Origin: Bellilinea sp040754815
GTDB taxonomy: Bacteria; Chloroflexota; Anaerolineae; Anaerolineales; Anaerolineaceae
Direction of reading: 5' to 3'
DNA: 64,000 nt
Assembly (NCBI GenBank): GCA_040754815.1
Contig: JBFMBX010000004.1
Span: 1-64,000, forward strand
The position numbers were made by a program, and so were the translations under genes. The notes under the pieces were generated by a model, which saw only the letters and a list, made by a program, of their open reading frames with translations, ran no database searches and was not told the origin of the DNA. Position 1 is the stretch's first letter, and each line of letters begins with the position of its first letter. This document shows positions 55,462 to 63,174 of this stretch, in pieces.

Positions 55462-55495
55462 TTTAGTGGGAAAGTGGATTTTTTCCTCCACTAAA
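55462..55495. promoter_or_regulatory. Inverted repeat upstream of the leftward hybrid regulator
   Basis: TTTAGTGG (55462-55469) and CCACTAAA (55488-55495) form a perfect 8-bp inverted repeat with 18-bp spacing, 13 bp upstream of the start codon at 55449. It may be an operator or an mRNA hairpin limiting translation. The remaining part of the 278-bp divergent gap is AT-rich, with GATAAAAT about 15 bp before the rightward regulator gene, whose ribosome site is poor. Confidence 0.45.
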
Positions 55496-55727
55496 GAATA
55501 ACATAGAACAGCAGGTGATACAACCAAGGTGATCAATCATTTTCGACAGTTACTATTGGCTCAAGATTGTACGCCGGAGAAATCGGCTCTTTCCTTCGGG
55601 TTAGAAAAATAATAATATTTGGCTACACGCAAAATTTAATCGGCAATTTATCCCCACCTGACCGAAACCCAAGGCCGCACCTTCTTACTCGAGAAGCACG
55701 ACCGGTTGAATGATAAAATAATTTTGT

Positions 55728-58700
55728 ATGGCCCAATTCCCCACCATTGGCTTCATTTCCACCTGGCCGGTTTATCAGGGCACTTCCATGGATCATTATG
55801 CCCATTCCTTGATCCAGGGGATCAGTGCCGCCGCACGGGATTACCGGTGCAATTTGCTGCTCGGCTGCGGTTTTAGCGTCACCGGCAAAAGCCCACAGCA
55901 CCATTCCTTTTGGCCGGTGCCGGGCGAAGATGTGGATTTTGTCCCGGTTGGCCCGTGGAATACCAATGGTTTGATCATTGTGCCGGACGAACTGACCGAA
56001 TCGCAATTGCATTACGTGCGGGATTTATTGGATTCCGGTTTTCCGGTCATTTTTACCTCGCCAGAAGGCCCCGGCCCCGTGGTCTGCGTGGATAATAAAA
56101 CCGGCATCCGCTCTGCATTTTTCCACCTTCTTGAACATGGACGCCGGCGCATCGCTTTCATAGCCGGTAACCCCGGCCGTGGGGGTGACAGCGAGGAACG
56201 CCTGCAGGCTTACCGGGCTGCGCTGGCCGAGGCCGGCCTGCCCTTTGTGCCAGCCTTGTGCGCCTTTGGCGAGCACCGCAAAGAAGGCGGCGCAGAGGCC
56301 ATGCGACAAATCCTCTCCAGCGGAGAGCCGTTCGACGGGCTGATTGCCAGCAACGATCTTTCCTGCCTTGGCGCCGTTGAGGTTTTACAGCAAGCCGGTT
56401 TCCGCATCCCTTCAGATATAGCCGTCATCGGCTTCGATGATATCCTCGAGGCCCGAGCCGTCTCTCCCTCCCTCACCACTGTACGCCACCCCACCTTTCT
56501 GCTCGGTTATCAGGCGGTGACTACCCTGTTGGAATACATTCAAAACAAACAGAACGGGCTAAAAAAAGTGGTTGTTCCCACCCGGCTCATCCTGCGCGAA
56601 TCCTGCGGCTGCCGTTCCGGCCGGCTGGAGATGAGCAGCCTGCCCGTCAAGGCAGAAGAAATTGTCAATCAGGTCGCTTCAGCCTGTTTTGCCGAAGCGC
56701 GCAACAGGCCTATTGAGGAATTGCAAAACTTTGCCGCCCGCTTATTGGAAGCTTTCCGCCAGAGCTGCCTTCAACAGAGCAGCGAAGCATTCCTTACGAC
56801 CGTTGAGCAGGCAGTTCAATGGAGCGAGATGCACGAGGAAGACCCGCGCATCTGGCAGGCAGGTACGGCGGTCATGCTTCAAAATCTGGTTGCCTTGACG
56901 CAGTCGGAACCGAAAATTGACCCGTTGCTGGCTGCTTTTTACCTCGACCTTGCCCGGCAAGAAATCAGCGAACACATTCAAAAGCATGCTACTCGTGCTA
57001 TGGTGCGTTACATTCAGATGATGTCCCAGCTGGGGCAGTTAACCGCCGAGATGCTTTCGGCAGTTAACGTCGAACAAATCGCCGAAATTTTGAGCCGCCA
57101 ACTGCCCAAAGTCGGCATCAGTAACGCTCTGGTAGCCCTGTATGACACCGCCAGCGAAGACCCCACTGCAAAGGGAACAGTTCTCTTTACAGCCGGTTTC
57201 AGGCAAAATTTTAGCAACCTCACCTTCAATCCACGCGGCTTTCCTATTCCCCAGGTCTATTCCTTTGAAGGCCCCCTTAAATTAACCATCCTGCCCCTCC
57301 GCATTGATGACAACCTCTTCGGTTTCGTGTCTTTCGATGCGCCCAACCCCGAATTATGTGCAGCACTGGTGCACAATCTGGCCGCAGCCCTGCGCACCAG
57401 CCGCCTGTATCAGGATGCCCTGGAAGGACGCAAAGCCGCCGAAGAAGCCAGCCATCTGAAAAGCCGCTTCCTTTCCATGGTCTCCCACGAATTACGCACC
57501 CCGCTTAGCGTTATCGTTGGTTTGAGCGAAATGTCGCTTACTAACCAGTCCATAGACTTAAAGGACATTGAACAGATCAATGCCAACGCCCAACATCTGG
57601 CGCGTTTGATTGGTGATGTACTCGATCTGGCCAGCAGCGAAGCCGGTAAATTACGCATCCTCCACGAACCGCTCGATCTGGCCGAAGTGCTTCGCGTTCC
57701 GGCCAGAATTGGGGAAGAAATGGCTCGCGAAAACGGACTTGAATGGACCGCCAACCTCCCCCAACACGGTCCGTGGGTTATCGGTGACCAGACCCGTTTG
57801 CGCCAGATCACCCTCAATCTGATCAGCAACGCAGTCAAATTCACACCTGCTGGACAAATCAGACTGGATGTCATCCCTTCTGGAAATAGTGTTTCCATTT
57901 CGGTTAGCGATACCGGCCTCGGCATACCACCGACCGATCTTGAAAAGGTCTTTGACGAATTTTATCGTAGTGAAAAAATCGTCCAATCCGGCCTCGGCGG
58001 CATTGGGTTGGGGTTGGCCATTACTAAACAACTGGTCGATGCCCATGGGGGTTTCATTACTGCTCGATCACCAGGAGACCTGGGCTGTGGTTCAACCTTC
58101 ACGGTTACCCTGCCGATCATGTTGACCAAAATAGAACCACCCGATTTTATGCCGGTTAAAACCAGCCCCGGGGTGAATCTAGTCGTTTTGACGGAGAATA
58201 ACGAATCGGCAGATCAGTTTAAGCTTCATTTTCAAGCGAGCAAGTTTTCTGCCCGCATTATCAATGTTGAAAAAGAACGCGATTGGATCTCCAAAGTAAT
58301 GGAACAATTACCGGAAGCCATTTTGTTGAGTCAAAATCTCGCCTCCAGCCGCGGCTGGTCACTGGTCAGAACCATCAGGCAGCATCAGGCTCTCGAAAAT
58401 ATACCCATTTTTGCTTTTTCACTTGATCCGGCCGATTCACGCGGCGAATTATTGGAATTGAATTACCTGCAAAAACCTGTTCGAGCAGCCCAATTAAGCA
58501 AAGAACTCGCCCGGCTTCTGCCGGTCCGACAGCCGTCCCAAACCGTCCTGATTGTGGATGATGACCCCGCCGTCTTAGAAACCCACCGGCGTCTTGTGGC
58601 TCAAACCGGCCGGCGTGTTTTGACCGCCCAAGATGGACACAAAGGGCTGGAACTTGCCATCTCCGAAAAACCCGACCTGATCCTACTCGACCTGATGATG

Positions 58701-59246
58701 CCGGAAATGGATGGTTTTGCCGTGATGCAAGCCCTCCACAGCCACCCCGAAACCCGCCAAATACCGGTCATTATTCTTACCGGCCGACAGTTAACCGAGA
58801 TCGAAATCGAACGCTTAAATCGCGGCGTGGCCGGTATTCTCAGCAAAGGTATTTTTAGCGCAGCGGAAACTCTTGATCACATCGAAGCTGCTCTGACCCG
58901 GAGAAGCCCCTTGAATAGCATAACCCGACAGTTAGTCCGCCGGGCAGCAGCAATCATCCACACCCGCTTTGCCCAGCCAATCACCCGTGAGGACATTGCC
59001 TCTCAGCTCAACATCAGCCCAGACTATCTGACTGATTGTTTTCGGCAAGAATTTGGGATCACCCCCCTGACTTATCTGCGCCGCTATCGTATCAAGCAGG
59101 CCTGCGATTTATTGTTGACCACAGACCAGACCATAACTCAAATCGCCGTGAGCGTCGGCTTTTCCGACAATGCCCACTTTACCCATACTTTCATTCGAGA
59201 AATGGGACTTTCACCCCGAGCTTTTCGTCACCGGAACAAAAAGTAA
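55728..59246 (+). CDS. Paralogous soluble hybrid regulator with AraC HTH
   Basis: The 1172-residue protein has the same domain order as its divergent neighbour: LacI-type sugar-binding domain (FPTIGFISTWPVYQGTSMDH; HGRRRIAFIAGNPGRG; GLIASNDLSCLGAVEVL), GAF-like region, HisKA (SMVSHELRTPLSVIVG, His near 587), HATPase (LNLISNAVKF; GIGLGLAITKQ), receiver (VLIVDDDPAV; ILLDLMMPEMDG) and AraC helix-turn-helix (SPDYLTDCFRQEFGITPLTYLRRYR). The first receiver-like domain has Ser/Gln where a phosphorylated Asp is expected (EAILLSQNLAS), so it is a pseudo-receiver. No membrane segment is visible. It precedes a MalEFG-type importer, which is its likely target. The product starts without a clear ribosome site. 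Confidence 0.9.
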   Translation: MAQFPTIGFISTWPVYQGTSMDHYAHSLIQGISAAARDYRCNLLLGCGFSVTGKSPQHHSFWPVPGEDVDFVPVGPWNTNGLIIVPDELTESQLHYVRDLLDSGFPVIFTSPEGPGPVVCVDNKTGIRSAFFHLLEHGRRRIAFIAGNPGRGGDSEERLQAYRAALAEAGLPFVPALCAFGEHRKEGGAEAMRQILSSGEPFDGLIASNDLSCLGAVEVLQQAGFRIPSDIAVIGFDDILEARAVSPSLTTVRHPTFLLGYQAVTTLLEYIQNKQNGLKKVVVPTRLILRESCGCRSGRLEMSSLPVKAEEIVNQVASACFAEARNRPIEELQNFAARLLEAFRQSCLQQSSEAFLTTVEQAVQWSEMHEEDPRIWQAGTAVMLQNLVALTQSEPKIDPLLAAFYLDLARQEISEHIQKHATRAMVRYIQMMSQLGQLTAEMLSAVNVEQIAEILSRQLPKVGISNALVALYDTASEDPTAKGTVLFTAGFRQNFSNLTFNPRGFPIPQVYSFEGPLKLTILPLRIDDNLFGFVSFDAPNPELCAALVHNLAAALRTSRLYQDALEGRKAAEEASHLKSRFLSMVSHELRTPLSVIVGLSEMSLTNQSIDLKDIEQINANAQHLARLIGDVLDLASSEAGKLRILHEPLDLAEVLRVPARIGEEMARENGLEWTANLPQHGPWVIGDQTRLRQITLNLISNAVKFTPAGQIRLDVIPSGNSVSISVSDTGLGIPPTDLEKVFDEFYRSEKIVQSGLGGIGLGLAITKQLVDAHGGFITARSPGDLGCGSTFTVTLPIMLTKIEPPDFMPVKTSPGVNLVVLTENNESADQFKLHFQASKFSARIINVEKERDWISKVMEQLPEAILLSQNLASSRGWSLVRTIRQHQALENIPIFAFSLDPADSRGELLELNYLQKPVRAAQLSKELARLLPVRQPSQTVLIVDDDPAVLETHRRLVAQTGRRVLTAQDGHKGLELAISEKPDLILLDLMMPEMDGFAVMQALHSHPETRQIPVIILTGRQLTEIEIERLNRGVAGILSKGIFSAAETLDHIEAALTRRSPLNSITRQLVRRAAAIIHTRFAQPITREDIASQLNISPDYLTDCFRQEFGITPLTYLRRYRIKQACDLLLTTDQTITQIAVSVGFSDNAHFTHTFIREMGLSPRAFRHRNKK

Positions 59247-59273
59247 CCCGTTATTATTCAAAAATATCCTGCT

Positions 59274-59303
59274 GATAAACAAGCATCACCTTTGTTGTTT
59301 ATC
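59274..59303. repeat. Inverted repeat after hybrid regulator
   Basis: GATAAACAA (59274-59282) and TTGTTTATC (59295-59303) form a perfect 9-bp inverted repeat with a 12-bp loop, 28 bp after the regulator stop codon. No T-run follows, so it may be a factor-dependent terminator or a binding site rather than an intrinsic terminator. Confidence 0.45.
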
Positions 59304-59381
59304 GTATCATGGTATTACCTCAAATAACCGGTAAAGATTTTTAAGGATTACTGCTTGGTTTCTTCATCCGGCTGGTCGAGT

Positions 59382-59762
59382 ATGACAGATAATTCCACTC
59401 CCCAAACCAGAGCGCTTGTGATTGGAAATGACTCTCGGCTGCTCTATCTCTTGAACCGCTATGCTCGCCTCAGCGGATTAGAATTGATCAGCTCAACGAC
59501 CACCGCAGCTCTCGCCGAAATTAACAACGCCAACCCGGCATTCCTTATCTTCTCTTCTCTGGATGCGCTGAAAGAATGTCACAACTGGCTTGCAAGTCTG
59601 AATGATCGGGAGATTAAAATCATTGTATGCACGGCGATTGGTGAGGAAGCCACCGCCAGAGAACTTGGTGCGGATCAATGCATTTTCCATCCGTTAACCT
59701 ATTCGGATTTTTGCAGTGCCCTGGGGGTGAACCTGGCAGGTCATGGTCTGAATCCAGCTTAA
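59382..59762 (+). CDS. Degenerate receiver-like protein
   Basis: The 126-residue protein has a CheY-like alternating fold (TRALVIGNDSRLLYLLNRYARLSGLEL; AFLIFSSLDALKECHNWL; IKIIVCTAIGEEATARELGADQCIFHPLTYSDFCSAL). The acidic pair of the first loop is replaced by Gly-Asn-Asp and the phosphorylation Asp by Ser (IFSSLD). It is therefore a pseudo-receiver, possibly a partner or decoy for the hybrid regulators. I chose ATG 59382; an in-frame start at 59355 gives nine extra residues. The ribosome site is weak. It stands between the regulator and the importer genes. Confidence 0.65.
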   Translation: MTDNSTPQTRALVIGNDSRLLYLLNRYARLSGLELISSTTTAALAEINNANPAFLIFSSLDALKECHNWLASLNDREIKIIVCTAIGEEATARELGADQCIFHPLTYSDFCSALGVNLAGHGLNPA

Positions 59763-59898
59763 ATACAAAAGGTTCCAGTTTTTATTCAATTCAAAATACC
59801 CTCGCTTTTTTATAATGATTCATAGCGGTTCGTCCGTCATTCCAACAATCTGCTTTTTGCGGAATCCCTAAACTTTCCAGGAAGGAGAAGAAAAAAAC

Positions 59899-61491
59899 AT
59901 GAAAAAGTTGTTCAATATTATTTCCCTTTTGGTTGTCTTGAGCATCCTGCTGGCAGCCTGTGGGACACCCGCAACCTCCACACCAGAGGTTGAGCCAACC
60001 ACAGCACCTGAAACAGCTGCTCCATCAACCGCCCCAGAACCCACCACCCCGCCACCGACTGCCGAACCTGTTGAACCCATTGCCACACTAAAAATTTGGG
60101 CAGATGATACCCGCACACCCATTTTACTTGACCTCGCCGATGAATTTCTTGCGGAGTACAATGTCAAATTGGAAGTCGAAGATCTGGGTCGTGTTCAGGA
60201 CATCCGCACCCCCATGATCACCGCTGCCCCAGCCGGGGAAGGTCCGGATATCTTCATCGGTGTGCATGACTGGTTAGGAGCGCTGGTGGAAAGCGGTCTG
60301 GTCGCCCCTATTGACCTGGGTGATAAACAAGATGAATTCGTCCCGCTGGCTCTCGAAGCTTTTACTTACACGGATGGAAAACTTTACGGCGTCCCGTATG
60401 CTACCGAGAACCTCGGTTTCTTCTATAATACTGAACTGGTACCCGAACCGCCTAAGACGTGGGACGAAGTGCTCGAAATCGGCCGCAAGCTGAAAGCCGA
60501 AGGAAAAATTCAATATGCTTTTGCTATGGCGGGCGGCGGTTATGAAAACCTGCCCATCCTGACCGCCAAAGGCGGCTACATCTTCGGTCGCGATGCCAGC
60601 GGCGCCTGGAACCCCGACGATGTAGGATTGGACAGCGAAGGCATGATCGCTGGCGTCAAGTTCCTTGCCGATGCCGTTAAAGAGGGTCTCGTCCCTGCCA
60701 CAGCCGATTACGAAACCGCCCACTCCCTCTTTGAAACTGGTCAGGCAGCTTTCCTGATGGCCGGCCCCTGGGCACTCGACCGCATCCGCAAATCCGGCGT
60801 GCCTTACAAAGTTACCGTCTTCCCCGATAACGGCGCTCCCTTCCTTGGCGTGCAAGGCTTTATGGTCAACGCCTTCAGCGAAAACATCTTGCTGGCACAG
60901 ACTTTCCTGACCGAATACGTTGCAACCGAGGAATTCATGCAGAAAATTTACGAGGCCGGTCTGCGACCCTCCGCCTTTAAGTCCGTCCTCGCAAGGATGG
61001 ATGATCCTGATCTGGTAGCGATGGGAGAAGCGGGAGCCAACGCCATGCCTATGCCGAACATTCCGGAAATGGGCTCGGTCTGGAGCGCATGGAACAACGG
61101 CATAGCACTGGCAACCAGCGGTGAACAAACACCAGAAGAAGCCATGAAAGATGCTGCCAATCAGGTACGCGCCCTGATCCTCGGTGCGCTGGCCGGGATG
61201 GTCAACCTGCCCGGTAGTTATCAGGATAAAGTCGGCTGCGGTGCCCAGTGGGATCCTGCCTGCCAGGCCACTGCGATGCAAAAAGGTGATGATGGCCTAT
61301 ACTATCTGACCGTCACCCTGCCGGCCGGCGATTACGAATTCAAAGTTGCCCTCGACGGTGCCTGGACGGTCAACTACGGTTCGGATGGCGCTCAGGACGG
61401 CCCTAACTATGCCTTAAAAGTTGAAAAAGATGGGAAAGTGACTTTTATCTACAATCCCGAAACCCATCTGGTGGAAGTTAAGTTCGAGTAA
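59899..61491 (+). CDS. Maltodextrin-type binding lipoprotein fused to an X25-like domain
   Basis: The 530-residue protein has a lipoprotein signal (VVLSILLAAC, Cys about 21), a Thr/Pro-rich linker, and a MalE-type fold (IATLKIWADDTRTPILLDLADEF; GPDIFIGVHDWLGALVESG; GVPYATENLGFFYNTELV; AAFLMAGPWALDRIRKSG). After about residue 430 comes a small beta domain (LPGSYQDKVGCGAQWDPACQ; TVTLPAGDYEFKVALDGAW; VTFIYNPETHLVEVKF) that matches the X25-type module of pullulanases. This is an extra C-terminal unit not found in ordinary MalE. AAGGAG lies before the ATG, and TATAAT at 59811 may be the -10 box. An alpha-glucan ligand is inferred. Confidence 0.88.
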   Translation: MKKLFNIISLLVVLSILLAACGTPATSTPEVEPTTAPETAAPSTAPEPTTPPPTAEPVEPIATLKIWADDTRTPILLDLADEFLAEYNVKLEVEDLGRVQDIRTPMITAAPAGEGPDIFIGVHDWLGALVESGLVAPIDLGDKQDEFVPLALEAFTYTDGKLYGVPYATENLGFFYNTELVPEPPKTWDEVLEIGRKLKAEGKIQYAFAMAGGGYENLPILTAKGGYIFGRDASGAWNPDDVGLDSEGMIAGVKFLADAVKEGLVPATADYETAHSLFETGQAAFLMAGPWALDRIRKSGVPYKVTVFPDNGAPFLGVQGFMVNAFSENILLAQTFLTEYVATEEFMQKIYEAGLRPSAFKSVLARMDDPDLVAMGEAGANAMPMPNIPEMGSVWSAWNNGIALATSGEQTPEEAMKDAANQVRALILGALAGMVNLPGSYQDKVGCGAQWDPACQATAMQKGDDGLYYLTVTLPAGDYEFKVALDGAWTVNYGSDGAQDGPNYALKVEKDGKVTFIYNPETHLVEVKFE

Positions 61492-61503
61492 ATTACCTTT
61501 CAT

Positions 61504-61540
61504 GCAGAGAAGGCCGGGGGATCCTCCCGGCCTTCTCTGC
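61504..61540 (+). terminator. Strong hairpin between binding protein and MalF-like gene
   Basis: A perfect 15-bp stem (61504-61518 with 61526-61540, 7-nt loop) begins 12 bp after the binding-protein stop codon. No T-run follows, so mRNA stabilisation or partial termination is more likely than full termination. It matches the hairpins after the other two binding-protein genes. Confidence 0.75.
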
Positions 61541-61578
61541 CTCGCGCTCAAACCGTTCAACTTAGCGGAGAAGGATCA

Positions 61579-63174
61579 ATGACTTCCACACCTGCGCCCC
61601 CTGCTGTTAAGAGGGGAACTCCCTTTCAACTGCCCGCTTTGCCGCGCCTCATCCGCTTTGCCTTATTAATCGCACTGGATGTGGCGGTTTTCTGGCTGCT
61701 TAACCGTCTGGCCTCGCTGGGGTATTATCCCCTGATGGCAGCCGTCCTCATCATCACCCTGTTTGTCAATTTTGTTCTGATCCGCCGCGAAGCCTATCCC
61801 CTGCGCTGGATGTTGATTGGCCTGATCATGATGGGTCTGTTCACCATTTACCCCATAATTTTCACGGTATGGGTGGCTTTTACCAATTACGGCGAAGGCC
61901 ACCTCATCACCAAGAAACAGGCCATTGACCAGATATTAGATTTAACCTATCTGCCCTCATCCGGCAAGGCTTATTCCTGGACGGCCTTTCGCTCGGATGA
62001 AGGCGATTATGCCCTGTGGTTGATAGATGCCGAGGGGAACGCCTATCTCGCCAAACCCGATGAACCGCTCTCCCAGCCCCAGCCGGGAGAAATGGGCGTC
62101 GGCCCGCTGGATGCCAGAGGAATACCCGAAAGCATCGAGGGCTACCGGCGGCTAAATCAAATTCAGGCAGCCACCGATAGAAATCTGAAAAACATCAAGT
62201 TCGGTGAGGAAGGAAAAACCATCCAGATTCGCTCGCCATCCGAAGCAGCCGAATTGCTTCCTCTGTATGTCTATGACCCTGATCTGGATGCAATGATAAA
62301 CCAGGAAACCGGGGTTGTCTATAAAAACCTGCGCGGTACGTTCACCTCCCCGGATGGTGAAGCCCTGCGTCCCGGATTTATTGAATATGTCAAATTTGAC
62401 AATTTTAGAGATTTTTTCATCAGCCCGGCTCTACGCGGTCCGCTCCTACGGGTGGTTTTGTGGAATTTTGCTTTTGCTTTCTTTAGCTTGCTGTTGAATT
62501 TTTCACTGGGTTTGTTCATTGCCATTCTGTTCAATGATCCAGATTTCCCCTTCAAGAAGCTGATCCGCTCACTGCTGATCATCCCCTATACTGTTCCCGC
62601 CCTGATTACCATCCTAATCTGGCGGGGCATGTTGAATCCCGATATTGGGGTGATTTCGCGCCTTCTTTACAATACTATTGGCTGGTCCCCCCAATGGTTC
62701 ACCGATCCATGGTGGGCAAAAATCGCCATCTTGCTGGTCAACCTCTGGCTGAGTTATCCGTACTTCATGCTCATATGTAGCGGTGCGCTGCAATCTATTT
62801 CTGAAGAGATCTATGCCGCCGCCGAAGTGGACGGAGCCAACCCATGGCAGAAATTCTGGAGAATCACCCTCCCGCTTTTGCTGGTTGCCGTTGGACCACT
62901 CCTCATTGCCTCGTTTACTTTCAACTTCAACAACTTTAACCTCATCTATCTTTTCAACGCCGGCGGCCCCCCCATGGCCGGCACTCCAACACCTGCCGGC
63001 CACACCGATATCCTGATCAGTTACGTGTATAACCTTGCCTTCTCCGGCAGCCGAGGGGTAAATTACGGTTTTGCCTCGGCAATCACCATCATCATCTTCT
63101 TTATTGTTGGTAGTATCACCTTGTTCCAGTTCCGTTACACCCGCATGTGGGAGGAGGTCGGTGAAAATGCCTGA
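61579..63174 (+). CDS. malF: MalF-type permease with long extracytoplasmic insert
   Basis: The 531-residue permease has three N-terminal helices (LIRFALLIALDVAVFWLL; YPLMAAVLIITLFVNFVLI; MLIGLIMMGLFTIYPIIFTVWVAF). A loop of about 180 residues follows before the remaining helices, as in the MalF P2 loop of maltose importers. The EAA motif reads IYAAAEVDGANPWQKFWRITLPLL. GGAGAAGG lies upstream of ATG 61579. It pairs with the preceding binding protein and the following MalG-like gene, whose start it overlaps by 8 bp. Confidence 0.94.
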   Translation: MTSTPAPPAVKRGTPFQLPALPRLIRFALLIALDVAVFWLLNRLASLGYYPLMAAVLIITLFVNFVLIRREAYPLRWMLIGLIMMGLFTIYPIIFTVWVAFTNYGEGHLITKKQAIDQILDLTYLPSSGKAYSWTAFRSDEGDYALWLIDAEGNAYLAKPDEPLSQPQPGEMGVGPLDARGIPESIEGYRRLNQIQAATDRNLKNIKFGEEGKTIQIRSPSEAAELLPLYVYDPDLDAMINQETGVVYKNLRGTFTSPDGEALRPGFIEYVKFDNFRDFFISPALRGPLLRVVLWNFAFAFFSLLLNFSLGLFIAILFNDPDFPFKKLIRSLLIIPYTVPALITILIWRGMLNPDIGVISRLLYNTIGWSPQWFTDPWWAKIAILLVNLWLSYPYFMLICSGALQSISEEIYAAAEVDGANPWQKFWRITLPLLLVAVGPLLIASFTFNFNNFNLIYLFNAGGPPMAGTPTPAGHTDILISYVYNLAFSGSRGVNYGFASAITIIIFFIVGSITLFQFRYTRMWEEVGENA

